A stretch of 64,000 nt of DNA from Acestrorhynchus altus (lineage: Eukaryota; Chordata; Actinopteri; Characiformes; Acestrorhynchidae). Position 1 is the first letter of the stretch. Each line of letters starts with the position of its first letter. A program made the position numbers and the translations under genes. Positions 1 to 10,868 of this stretch are shown piece by piece. The notes beneath the pieces were generated by a model that saw only the letters and a list, made by a program, of their open reading frames with translations, searched no databases and was not told the origin of the DNA. The DNA is taken from positions 29,913,372 through 29,977,371 of the forward strand of contig CM067511.1 of the NCBI GenBank assembly GCA_034509495.1. Direction: 5' to 3'.

Positions 1-149
1 AGGTAGTTCTGGAGAGTTCATCTTCGAGAACAGCAGCTGTAATGCTGGGGATCTCTGAAGACACAGGGAATGTGCCAGAACGTCCTTTTGATTATTGATA
101 AAAAATAAACAAAAAATAAAACGATAATTATAACAACAATAAACACAAA

Positions 150-150
<1 letters not shown>

Positions 151-200
<50 letters not shown>

Positions 201-217
201 AATAATAATAATAATAA
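151..217. repeat. (TTA)n followed by (ATA)n, a self-complementary trinucleotide tract
   Basis: A perfect TTA run at 151-198 passes directly into AAT/ATA repeats at 198-217. The second part can pair with the first as a short-loop hairpin. Confidence 0.95.
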
Positions 218-299
218 GTAAGACAATAGCAACAATGATAATAGTAATATTTTATATTATTTATAATTAATATGTTAGCAATAAACAAATCATCTTTAT

Positions 300-344
300 A
301 AAAAAAAAATATATATATATATATATAGTATTAGTAGCAGCAAA

Positions 345-376
<32 letters not shown>

Positions 377-522
377 TAGTAGTAGTAGTCCTAATTGAAC
401 TATTAGTAGTAATAGTTGTAGTGTAATAATGCTATAATGTATAGTAATAATACTAGTTGTAATAGTAGTAGTAATACCAGTAGTATTGTTCAGATTAATA
501 GTAGCAGTAGCAGTTGTAGTGA
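300..522. repeat. (A)n(TA)n and imperfect (AGC)n/(AGT)n low-complexity tract
   Basis: A poly-A and TA run at 300-328 is followed by (AGC)n and then a pure (AGT)n run at about 336-389. Diverged AGT/AAT triplets continue to about 522. The 118-residue leucine-rich frame on the minus strand here is a translation of this tract, not a gene. Confidence 0.9.
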
Positions 523-635
523 AATAATGCACCAAGAAGGAGCTGTTGGAATCAAATGAAATGATCAGCCATAACAGTACAACCACCTCCTTGTTAATAC
601 ACTCACAGTTTTTCAGCTCCACTGACCATATAAAT

Positions 636-1190
636 GCACTTTGTAGTTCCATAATTACAGACTGTAGTCCATCGGTTTCTCTGCATACTTTGTTAACCTC
701 CTTTCCCCTTGTTCCCTAGTGACCACCACAGAGCAGGTATTATGTGGGTGGTGGGTCATTCTCAGTACTGCAGTGACACTGACATGGTGGTGGTGTATTT
801 GTGTGTATTGCACTGGTACAAGTGGATCAGATAGCAGTGCTGCTGGAGTGTTTAAACCCCTCAGTATGACCGCTGAACTGAAAATAGTCCAGCAACCAGA
901 AATTTCCAACCAACAGCGTTCTGTGGGCAGCGGCCTGTGAGCACTAATGAAGGAGTAGAGCATGACCAAAACAAACTGTGCAGAGCTGACCTTGGAGGTC
1001 AGCAACTAGGTAGGAGGGTCTAATTAAGTGGACAGTGAGGTGGCACAGTGTTTAAACATTCCAGCAGCACTGCTATGTCTGGTCCACCGGTACCAGCGCA
1101 ACACACATTAACACACCACCACCATGTCAGTGTTAAAAATGAAGTGAAAAGAGAAACATATTACAGTCTGTAATTACAGAACCAGGAAGC
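636..1190. mobile_element. Near-complete foldback (hairpin) MITE with long inverted arms
   Basis: The outer termini are inverted repeats: TAATTACAGACTGTA near 652-666 matches its reverse complement at 1161-1176, and both sides carry GTTTCTCT further in. Inside are longer inverted arms: GACATGGTGGTGGTG near 780 pairs with CACCACCACCATGTCAG near 1113-1129, and AGCAGTGCTGCTGGAGTGTTTAAAC near 831-856 pairs with its complement near 1050-1075. The element could fold into a large hairpin and codes for nothing. I recognise it as a repeat common in otophysan fish. Fragments of the family recur at 8636 and 51317. Confidence 0.85.
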
Positions 1191-1309
1191 AGAGCTGAAT
1201 AATTGGATAGTGAGTTGCAGAAACAAGGCGGTGATGATAATGATATGTCTGATCTGTGTATGTAAGTGATTGCAATATTGAGGTGAAAAGGATGGATTTA
1301 TTGGAGAAA

Positions 1310-1720
1310 CCTGTACAATTAATAGGAGGCTCTAGTACCTTGTTGGGCTGCCTCTACAGGTTCCATATGGTTGCTGAAGCTGACACCTCAGCTGGTCCTA
1401 TAAATGCTTGATTGTTGAAAAATCTGGCCACTGGACAGGCCAGGGAAGTGTTACAATCCGGCATAGATGTTCCTAGGAAACCTTTGCTGTGTTTGGGTTG
1501 GCATTATCCTGCTCAAGCCTTGCAATGAGAGCTGGAAGCCCTGCCCTGAGAGGCTACTCATGTTGCCGCAGGATGTCCTACACATACCATTGAGCTATAA
1601 GTGTCCTTTGTAGCACTACTGGGGTGACTGACTGTTGCATTCGATGGCTCTGCAGATCATCACACCAGCAGTTGGGAGCTCATTTGCACAATCACAACAC
1701 AAAATGGTTCTGGCAGAACA
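1310..1720 (-). mobile_element. Decayed Tc1/mariner transposase relic, antisense
   Basis: Read on the minus strand, 1500-1514 encodes Glu-Gln-Asp-Asn-Ala, matching the QDNA block that carries the second catalytic Asp of Tc1/mariner transposases. The surrounding sequence resembles antisense transposase in order and spacing but is broken by stops and shifts. The edges are approximate and no terminal repeats were found. Confidence 0.6.
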
Positions 1721-1882
1721 AATTCAATTGGGTCACACAATCACTAATTAAAATATCCAGTAGGAAGAGCTTTCTGCTCCTCAGAGCTTTATATGTGGAT
1801 TTATTGTTTTGAATTGGATGCATAGTTTGAGACTTTCTTAAAGGAAATTCTTTTCATATGTCATATGTAGGTTTCTCAAACA

Positions 1883-1901
1883 CTGTGTGTTTGTGTGTGT
1901 G

Positions 1902-1933
<32 letters not shown>
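1883..1933. repeat. (GT)n microsatellite
   Basis: GT run with two small interruptions near its start. Confidence 0.95.
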
Positions 1934-1936
<3 letters not shown>

Positions 1937-2247
1937 CTGAGTGCATTTTGGTTTGTCATTGCCTGGTTCTTTTGCTGTGTGTTTTGATTTGTTTGTTAAT
2001 AAACCTTTACCTGCATTTACATCCACCTCCTGCTCCCTGTTTGTGACACAGGTAGCTTTTTTTTTAATGAATGAACTCTGATACTTGCTCCTGAAGGTGC
2101 ACTTATTACCTTCAAATGTTCTATAGTACTGCCAACAAACTGTGATGAGGTGATGCTCACCAGCTGTTAGCAGGAGGAGCAGTTCTCATTTAGAAGCTCT
2201 TCACCCAACAGCCTTGCAATAACCTCCACTTTCAACCTGTAAAACTT

Positions 2248-2249
<2 letters not shown>

Positions 2250-2328
<79 letters not shown>
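2250..2328. repeat. (CT)n microsatellite
   Basis: Pure CT run of about 70 bases ending in TTTCTCTC. Confidence 0.97.
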
Positions 2329-2652
2329 GTTCTTTCTCATTTCTCAATTTTTTCATTCTCCATCTTTTCCCCACTCCTCTCTAGTGCTAAAGTGTTCTCA
2401 CTTTTTTATATAGTGCAGGAAATACATAAGCAACTGATCCAGTTATTACAGAACTAGACTAGAAGTGAATTGTTATTAACCACAATTAATGCAGTAAATG
2501 AGCTGCATATTGACATTAATGACCAATGATGTCTGAAAAATGTTTATTTGTTTAAATAATATAGAATTCATCTTCATCACTTTCATATAAAGCTGTAATT
2601 CCTTTATCAAACACCAGATGGTAATGTTAGTCTGTGTGTCTGAATAATGTTA

Positions 2653-2688
<36 letters not shown>

Positions 2689-2689
2689 A
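2653..2689. repeat. (TG)n(AG)n compound microsatellite
   Basis: TG run passing directly into an AG run. Confidence 0.95.
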
Positions 2690-3099
2690 AACAGTGAGTC
2701 CAATGTATGATATCTTTCATTATGATGTATACCTGCAGTGCTAGTAGCATGTAATGTATAGCTGTATGGCTGTATATATTCATGGCTTGTCATGCCTCAG
2801 CCATTTCACGGATTAAAAAAAATCAGCTGAACGTAAACAGAATTAGAACAAAGCACTGTTTCCTGCATCTGCAATCACTTACAGCCCACATTATTAACTG
2901 ACAATGCACACTTACCTTCACAAGGCCTTAAATCCTCACTAAATGACGGTATATTAACTGTGTCTGCAAAGGTTTATCTTAAGAAACACATTTTCAACCC
3001 AATCTCTATCTGAAGCCTCTGCAGCACACAATCTATTACCACACTCAATAATAATTCATGCCCAGCCGAAAGAAAACCTGTTGACTGCAAACACACATA

Positions 3100-3270
3100 T
3101 ACAGTGGCCCCCATTATGTTCAGAACAAAGGCATATCTATCCTTAGTGTGCCCCCCCCCGTCCCCACATTCAAATCAAACCAATCAGATGTGATATAAAC
3201 TCATTACTGATGATTTGCAATTTGCAATTCAAAGAGCATTTTCATTTTTAGCTTCTAAAGCACCTGTGTT
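3100..3270. mobile_element. Fragment of an interspersed repeat also present at 4490-4985
   Basis: The stretch starts with ACAGTGGCCCCCATTATG, similar to the ends of fish Tc1-like elements. It holds a 33-base block at 3162-3194 that recurs with two differences at 4602-4634, including the core AAACCAATCAGATGTGAT. It is probably a terminal part of a DNA transposon. The transposon class is inferred. Confidence 0.45.
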
Positions 3271-3823
3271 AAGTTATCTTGCTGTTGAAGGAAGCGACGC
3301 CTTTACTGGAAAGTGAAAGGATAAGATGTTCTGTACAACTCAGAATTCAATATGTGTTGCAGCTGTTTATGATTACTGCTCTTTATGGTGTGATCCATTG
3401 CTTCCTAAGATTCCTAGGCTTGCTTGTATGTTTTCAAACACCTTTGGAGTCTGTAGGTGCCACCATTCAAAATGAGGATAAGACATGTTTTCACGATATA
3501 CTGTCCCAGAGATAATTGGGAAAAACAGTATTATTGTTATTTAAACCAATTTTGCAACAGTGAAATATACTGTAATTAGTCAGTGTAATTAGTTACACTC
3601 TTGAGTAAGAGTTATGGGCTTATTAGGAATATTCAGACATTGAAATTGGAATATAAATTGTTTGAATATTCTAAATAAATAAAACATAAAATAAAATAAA
3701 ATTAAATTAAAGCACTGTTTGTAGAAGTCGAAATACTGGCTCTTTCATGTTAACAATCTCTCCTCACTAAACAAACACAATGGACAACGCTGAAGCCTGC
3801 ATATATTGTATGATGGACATGTA

Positions 3824-4336
3824 CAGGGGTTGGACAATGAAACTGAAACACCTGTCATTTTAGTGTGAGAGGTTTCATGGCTAAATTGGACCAGCCTGGT
3901 GCACCAGTAGGAGCAGAGTGTGAAGGTTCAATTAGCAGGTAAGAGCATAGTTCTGCTCAAAATATTGCAATGCACACAACATTATGGGGGACATGCCAGA
4001 GTTCAAAGAGGAGGACAAATTGTTGGTGCACGTCTTTGCTGGCGCATCTGTGACCAAGACAACCGTCTTTGTGATGTATCCAAGGCCGTGTTATCCAGGA
4101 GTAATGTCCAGCACCACCAAGAAGGACCTTCACATCCAACAAGGATTAATTGTGGATGCAAAAGGAGAAAGCATCTGAAAGGATGTTGAGGTGCTAACCT
4201 GGATTGTATCAAAAAATGTCATTCCCATAGAGACAAATTGACGCTGTCTTAGCCGCAAAAGGAGGCCCTAGTACACCAAACTAATCAATTATTGTAGTCT
4301 AAAACCAGGTGTTTCAGTTTCATTGTCCAACCCCTG
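3824..4336 (+). mobile_element. Internally deleted Tc1-like transposon with both termini and TA target sites
   Basis: Perfect or near-perfect terminal inverted repeats begin CAGGGGTTGGACAATGAAAC and end with the reverse complement. TA dinucleotides flank both sides (3822-3823 and 4337-4338), the target preference of Tc1/mariner. The left part holds the start of the transposase (ATG at 3984, MGDMPEF) with a frameshift a few codons on. The right part encodes the usual transposase C-terminus, RQIDAVLAAKGGP, at about 4230-4267. The two are fused near 4216-4219, so most of the catalytic domain is missing. At 513 bases it is about a third of a full Tc1. It is non-autonomous and has no working transposase. 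Confidence 0.88.
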
Positions 4337-4489
4337 TAAGTGGATAATGTAATTTTTACGACAGGCCTACATTATGTTGATATTAAAATCTTGAGTATCC
4401 TTCAATTAAAATATCTGCAGTGAGCAAAATAACATTCATGGTTTCTTCTGAAATGGGGATTTTAAAAGATGAGCTGCTTTGTTGGGTAG

Positions 4490-4985
4490 CTGGCTGTGTA
4501 CTGTCCAGGAAGACTTTCTGCTGGATTTTGGAGAACTGCTGTGAGGATTTAAACTGAAGTGTGAGGCTGCATCAATTCCCCAAGACTGTGAAACCTCAAC
4601 CTCCCACGTTCAAATCAAACCAATCAGATGTGATTAAAATTATGTGATTAAATCACATTGCTGACTTTAATTTAAGGGTATTTTCATACCCTTTGTTTCA
4701 CCATTTGAATTGGAATCAGGTGACTAGCATTTTCATTTTACCATCTAAATCAAAAGGGAAGGCTTTCTGATAGAGGTTGAACATTGCTGTGAGGACTTGA
4801 ACTGAAGTGGGGGCTGCATAGAGGCCTTTAAGCGAAACCTCAAATGGGTGTATCCTATCCAGTGCTATTAAAATATGCTGTATGAACCAAAATCTATAAT
4901 TACAATCCCTACTACTTAAGGAATTGTGAAGAATTGACATTTTCATTTGGATGTAGATGAGTCCAAACTTTTGACTGGGACTGTA
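4490..4985. mobile_element. Decayed DNA-transposon-like repeat, two related modules
   Basis: Two similar modules lie at 4510-4570 and 4757-4820, both holding ATTGCTGTGAGGA or CTGCTGTGAGGA followed by a GAACTGAAGTG-like block. The shared 4602-4634 block links it to 3100-3270. It ends GTCCAAACTTTTGACTGGGA, the kind of terminus common on fish Tc1-like elements. The class is inferred and no ORF survives. Confidence 0.5.
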
Positions 4986-6700
4986 CATTAATGTAAAGGT
5001 CTTAAAATGTAAAAGCCATCTCTACAACACTTTGATAGGATAGCGTTTCTCATTTTTGCGTCGGAGAGATGCAGTACTTGTGTTAAAACTAGGTTCGAGA
5101 CTATTCTTTAGCCTCTGTGCAGCAACTAGAAACAGTGTTTGGGGTGAATCTTGAGAGACGATTGGGGTGAAACCCCAGAAGCATCTGGTGATGTTTCTAT
5201 GGAAACATGAGCAGGATACCTGATGCTACATGGAAACCTTTTAACGTTAGGATGCCTGTTACAGTATGTTGTACACAGGGTTTGACTAGGAACTATATGA
5301 ACCTCTGGGCTTTTGTCTGAAGCAGATCAATAAGATCATAGTGACAACACCACACAACTATAACACAGATGGACTAACATGGACTGGCAGTCAAAACAGT
5401 CCTGCAATAGAGTATCAATCTCTAGATTATCTTCCTCTATATTGATGATGAACTCTTGCTCTCGAGGTCAGTTGGGTAACTAAGCAGTGGTCTCACAGGA
5501 TCCTTCTGGTCAACATTTCTTCAATCTAATATGCAAACACATTGTGTTCCTATGCAGTTCTCTGCATCTTGTTCTTCATCTTCATTTTAATCATTTCAGT
5601 CTTTACACTCTCTTTCTCTCTCTCACAACGTGCCCAGTCCCTGGTTGTACTATGTGTTATTACATGCCTACCACGTTCCATCAAGCTGTGGGATTGTTTA
5701 TTCCTCTCTGCCATCGGCAACCAAGTCTGAGAAACACAAACTGGCCAAGCTCTCTCTGGGTGGGGAGATGGCACTCTGTCCCCACATTCTATCTAACTTC
5801 ATCTAATGGGAAGTTACTCTGCACAGTTCTCAATTAGCCATTGTATTGGAGTTGAGGACCCAGTCCTCTTCTCCCAGTTATCATGCAATGATGGCAGTTT
5901 GAAAAGATGCGGTGACTAGCTTTACATGTTTTAGAGGAGGCATGTGCTTGTCTTCATCATCCTAGTGTCGGGAGCATCACATTGGGTAATTATCCCAGAT
6001 CCTTGGAGATGCCACAGACATATGTATCCAGATACATAATATACATATAATATAGTGTGGAAAAAGTCCTGAACAAATGATTTTGTCTGGGATATGTTTG
6101 CGTCTTTCACAGTTTGACTGGTCACTGATTCCCCATCGGCAATTCACTGAATCAATGCTAATATACTCCTGATGAGTCAACGGCTGTTTGGACACTGACC
6201 ACGTACTTCCACTATATTTGCTGTAATGCACATTTTGCCAGCCATCCTCTACCCCATTCTTCATCAGCACTGGCACTGTCCAGACATTATTTGGATGGAG
6301 AACCGTTGTGAGAACAGCAGTTACTGTAGTTAGATGCAGTAGTGTTGTTGTAGTTGTAGGGTCTAGGCAGGTGTTTCTGTTAATGTGGACAGTTTAACAG
6401 TTATGTGCAAACATAGCAGGGCTGCTGGTGTATGTTAATGAATGGCTGTAATGCTGAGTGACAGGTTTCTGCAGTTCCACACACTTCATCTGAGCTGAGT
6501 CTGCTAATACCCACTGAGCTCAAAGAGCAGCCGCTGTTCGTCATAAAGTGGATGTTGTGGATGATTCAGGTGTGAGTGTGTGCTCTTCTGCTGTAGTTTT
6601 GCATAGCTGCTCTAGAGAGAGGATAAATGTGGGGGCCTAACAGAGGAGAGAGATAGATGGTAGCAGCCCATATTTCTCCATCAGAGAGAAGAATCTTATT
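4986..6700. other. Unassigned non-coding DNA
   Basis: I see no gene, RNA or clear transposon here. The open frames are short, overlap on both strands, and show no recognisable domain or splice structure. The sequence has ordinary intergenic or intronic character. Confidence 0.6.
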
Positions 6701-6762
6701 TCATCTGCAAAAAAATAGCTGCTGTTTCACAAGAGACTGACAGAGAAAGAAGGAGAAACTGT

Positions 6763-6835
<73 letters not shown>

Positions 6836-6857
6836 GGTGTGGGTGTAGGTGTAGGTG
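6763..6857. repeat. (GT)n microsatellite with a GGGT/GTAG tail
   Basis: Long GT run followed by short GGGTG and GTAGGT repeats. Confidence 0.95.
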
Positions 6858-6904
6858 AGAGAGACACAGAGAAATATCAAGCCACCATGTGTGAGACAGT
6901 GGCT

Positions 6905-7255
6905 AACACTCTGGACATTACTACAACACATTATACTTTCTACACTCTCAACATGACCCATAATACACCCCACTGTTACACCACTGTTGTATTTACATGA
7001 TTAGACCACTGACCCATAATACACTCAACACTGTTATACCACCAGTGCAATTTTTCCACACTTTCACAACACTGATGCATTCTCTCCACACTCTTACACC
7101 ACTGACCTGTAAGTTATGCCACACTGTTATACGCCAATGCACATTTCCACACTGCTACAACACTGGCACATACTCTGCACACTGTTACACCACTGACCCA
7201 TAACATACTCCACGCTGTTACACCAATGACCCTCAACATACTCCCCACTACACAC
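6905..7255. repeat. Degenerate minisatellite, unit about 29-33 bases
   Basis: Roughly ten diverged copies of a unit built on CACACTGTTACACCACTGAC and a CATACTC-like end. The last units at 7150-7240 are the most regular at 33 bases, while middle units are 29-30. The 68-residue plus-strand frame across it is a repeat translation. Confidence 0.75.
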
Positions 7256-7301
7256 ATACACATCACAAACAAGGTATGTAACAGAACTGAACTAAAGAGT
7301 A

Positions 7302-7356
7302 CTGTGTGTGTGTGTGTGTGTCTGTGAGAGAGAGAGAGAGAGTGAGAGAGAGACTG
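7302..7356. repeat. (GT)n(GA)n compound microsatellite
   Basis: GT run, one CT, then an imperfect GA run. Confidence 0.93.
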
Positions 7357-7428
7357 TGTATGGGGTCTATGCTCACAGAAGTGTGCATTTGCATTCGGGT
7401 GTGTATTCACCCACAGTGTGTGTGTGAA

Positions 7429-7429
<1 letters not shown>

Positions 7430-7526
<97 letters not shown>
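7430..7526. repeat. (AT)n(GT)n compound microsatellite
   Basis: About 53 bases of alternating AT followed directly by about 44 of alternating GT: an unbroken purine-pyrimidine alternation of nearly 100 bases. Confidence 0.97.
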
Positions 7527-7527
<1 letters not shown>

Positions 7528-7654
7528 TTTCACAGCCCAGTGCACAGCTAGATTGCCTGCAGAAGAAGCGACAGCACAAAGAGAAAAATGAGGGAGGCCG
7601 TGCCAAGAGTTGAGAAACACACAGATGAGTGTTGAGGAGAGGGGTGGAGCAGGC

Positions 7655-7842
7655 GGCGATGCTTGAGAAAGATGGGAGAAGAAGGGAGTTATGGTGCTGA
7701 GAGAAGGATTATTAAAAAATGAATGGAAGGGTGAACGAATGGAAAGGAAGAAAGAAAGGAAAATTGAAAAAGAGATGAAAGGAGCAGGATAGCATTGTGG
7801 AGGAATAAAGGAGGTAGGGATAAGAAAAAGGGAAAAGAGAGA

Positions 7843-7915
<73 letters not shown>

Positions 7916-8159
7916 GAATATGAAGATCTGGGGAGGCAGAAGCAGAAAGAAAAGAAAGAAAAAGGAAGAATGGAGAAAGGGATTCATAGTGAAGGACAGG
8001 GTGGAAAGTGAGAGAATGGGAGAGAGAGGAGGTAAATACAATGATGGGGAAAAGGATACAAGAAGAGAGTGAAAGAGTGGGTAGGAAGCAGAAAGAATGG
8101 AGAGAAAAGGAAGAAAAGAAGAAAGGGAATATGAAGAGAGGTAGAGAGAAGAGAGATAG

Positions 8160-8217
<58 letters not shown>

Positions 8218-8219
8218 GC
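7655..8219. repeat. Long purine-rich tract with two (GA)n cores
   Basis: The plus strand is overwhelmingly A and G for about 560 bases, with pure GA blocks at 7836-7908 and 8163-8219 joined by AAGAAAG/GGAGAAA-type sequence. Serine/leucine-rich minus-strand frames and Glu/Arg-rich plus-strand frames over it are low-complexity translations. Confidence 0.9.
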
Positions 8220-8371
8220 TTTGATGTTGCAGGGCCATCGATTGATTTATTCCGGCCGCATCGATCAGTGGACAGCACTGGCCGTGTGGGGAGTATGTGA
8301 GGATTAAGCCAGTGGCTCGTGTAATGAATGGCCTGTGTGCACCCGAGAAAGAGTCAACAGTAAATCATAGA

Positions 8372-8384
8372 AGTGTGTGTGTGT

Positions 8385-8446
<62 letters not shown>

Positions 8447-8458
8447 CAGAGAGACAGA
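8372..8458. repeat. (GT)n(GA)n compound microsatellite
   Basis: Short GT run, then a long GA run with a few CAGAGA interruptions at its end. Confidence 0.95.
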
Positions 8459-8540
8459 CTCGGACACTGGGGAATGAAGGGTCAATGCTACATGTGAAAA
8501 AGTCTGATAGGTTTCAGAAAGCAGAAGTGTGTGAGCTTCT

Positions 8541-8624
8541 GTGTTTCTGTGTGTGCATGTGTGTGTGCGTGTGTGTGTGTGTGTGTATGTGTGAGAGAGA
8601 GAGAGACAGAGAGAGAGAGAGAGA
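8541..8624. repeat. (GT)n(GA)n compound microsatellite
   Basis: Imperfect GT run with CAT and CGT breaks followed by a GA run. Confidence 0.93.
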
Positions 8625-8635
8625 TTTGGTGTTTG

Positions 8636-8930
8636 TGAGTCTACACTCATTGCCCACCTTTGCTGCTCCTGAGGTTTATTTGCACACAGTGTGGGTTAGT
8701 CATCCTCCAGCTCTTCATCAGTGGTCCGTTTCTCTCGTTTCACTCTTGGCTGGTTATTTGTGGATGGTGATCAACTCTGAGCCTAGCAGTGACACTGAGG
8801 TGTGCAACCCCCATAGCAACACTGCTGTAACTGCCAGACTCCTAGCAGCACCACACACATGGTTACAACTACAATGTGCGTGTCACTGCTGTGCTGAGAA
8901 TAGTCCACCATCCACTAACACCTGAACGAC
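8636..8930. mobile_element. Diverged partial copy of the foldback MITE
   Basis: It shares blocks with the element at 636-1190, here inverted: GTGTCACTGCTGTGCTGAGAATAG with CCACCATCCAC and TAACACCTG near 8879-8923 is the complement of the 732-782 part. The order (TTCATCAGTGGTCC, TGGCTGG, CAGTGACACTGAGGTGT) follows the family. The ends are eroded. Confidence 0.7.
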
Positions 8931-9199
8931 AGCAGCTCAGTCATCATCCACACGTTTTCATGCATGTGCGGGCTTAATGGAAACACCAAATATAGAGAAA
9001 CACTGAAATCACAAACGTGCAGCTCGAGCTGCAAACATTTCTTACACTGATACACCAAAATCTCTTATCTCTGCAATGTGTTGCCACCAGAGGCTACAAG
9101 GGATTAAAGCGGTTTCTGACCACAGCCAGGTTTCCATCGAGCTCAGAGAAATGGAAATGTCAAAAGCTCTGCAGGTTTAAACTTGTACATCACTCTCAT

Positions 9200-10403
9200 G
9201 AAAAAACAAATATAAATATAGCCACAAGCAGCAAATATTGGGGCCCAATATAAGCACATATTAGCCCAGTGTGGCCCAGTACATCAGTTCGTGACCCATC
9301 CCTGGAACAGAAGCTACATTATGTGTAGTTTGTGTACATGTAGCTTTTACATGCTCAAACTTCGGACTCTGGATTCTGGTCATCATATAGTAGCACCATG
9401 CCAATGTTCATGTCAGTTGGACAGTTTTTGGTGGCATAGCAAGTTTGAAAGTGCTCTACGACCCCCTAGGGTACATGCATGTGATGTTTCGGAGCAATTA
9501 GGCAAAGCCTTTCTGAGATAGAGCTGTATATGTGTGATTTTTCCCCTATTTTTGGGCGGAGCCTGGGTGTTACATGGTGTTGTAATGGCCCAAAATATGC
9601 GGAATATAGTTTGTAGTTTGTGCTGACAAATTAGCTCAAATCTAAGTGGAGGCAGCTATATGGTTCTTCAGGCTTTTTTTGGTAGGGCATGAGGCATGTA
9701 ATCAAAGGAAAAAAAATTTATACAGGGTATAAAGGACACTTTGCTATACGTCCAACATCAGGCCTGGGTAGTGGGAGGGACGACTACCTGTTGAACAAGT
9801 TTCTTGTCCGTATGACTTACGGTCCAGTCTGTGCACTTTGGCATGCTGTCTCATTGTACTCAAATTTCTGATTTAGTCCCAATTCAGCAAGGTATGGTAC
9901 ATGAGTTGCTAATGAATTTTTGATGCTCTGCCCAGGTGGATTGATTGACATTTTGTAGATCAAATTAAGTTAAAGTTCAAAATCTTTCGGATAGTTATTT
10001 ACTTACATACTTCAAATGTTTTTATAATACTAGGCTTGAGACAATTAGGTGTCAATTTTAGGACAAATACAAATAGAAACGGTAAACATTTTTTAATGAC
10101 ATATAGTTGCTCATAGCCAATTTTCATGTTAATAAGGGATGGATTTTGCTGCCAGGTGTGATTTTGCATATTATGCTAATTAGCTACTAATCTAAGTGGG
10201 CAGAGATATAAAGTTCTATGTCAGTTGGGAGGGGAGATATGGACCTCAGAGATTGATGCTTTGCTATAGCACCATCATCAGGCCAATCAGGCTGAACTCG
10301 AGCACTTGAGTAGCGGCAGGGACTACTACTTGTTGATGCCCGACTTAAGGTATGGTTTGTGGACTTCTTTTAAGGAAAATAATAATAATAATAATAATAA
10401 TAA

Positions 10404-10434
<31 letters not shown>

Positions 10435-10472
10435 AAGAAGAAGAAGAAGAAGAAGAAGAAGAAGAAGAAGAA
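9200..10472. mobile_element. Composite interspersed repeat ending in (AAT)n(AAG)n
   Basis: A roughly 1.3-kb block with internal duplication. The module starting CTTTGCTATA at 9738 (ACATCAGGCC, GACTACCTGTTGA, a terminal GTGCACTTTG-like end) recurs in diverged form at 10259-10370 (TCATCAGGCC, GACTACTACTTGTTGA, GTGGACTTCT). A second shared module lies before each (ATCTAAGTGG near 9640 and 10192). It ends with (AAT)n then (AAG)n at 10378-10472. The look and the triplet tail match a family widespread in fish, but I cannot assign a transposon class. No ORF. Confidence 0.6.
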
Positions 10473-10868
10473 AAACCCAAATAAAAATAATAGGATTCCA
10501 GCTCCTTTGCTGCTAGGTCCCTGAAATATACGGTATGATGAACTGATCTCCAAAAGGCTTAAAGGTAAGGGTGTATCTAGCAGTCAATGGTCTCTCAATG
10601 AAAGGTACACTACCCAAACTTAGCCCCTGTGAGCCTTGTTATAGGGCAGTGGGGGAAGTCACTTTTCTTCTTTTTCTGTAAAGACCCAGTGTTTAATCAG
10701 GCCACTCCTGAGGAATGAAGTAGTAGGACAAGTTCAGCTCTGAAAAACTACAAAAACATTCGGACAGTACTGCTTACAGGATTGCTAGAAAGCATGGTTG
10801 GGAAGATTATGCAGAGCTATTGCACTGTTCTACTGTGCACCGACACCTGTCCAAATATGAAACTCATG

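Noticed and set aside
3920..4189. Possible small gene with helix-turn-helix flavour
   Set aside because: It is the frameshifted N-terminal remnant of a Tc1 transposase inside the element 3824-4336.
7114..7620. 168-residue minus-strand frame
   Set aside because: It runs through AT, GT and GA microsatellites, giving (YI)n and (HT)n runs; it is not a gene.
7712..8278. 188-residue Ser/Leu-rich minus-strand frame
   Set aside because: It is a translation of the purine-rich GA tract.
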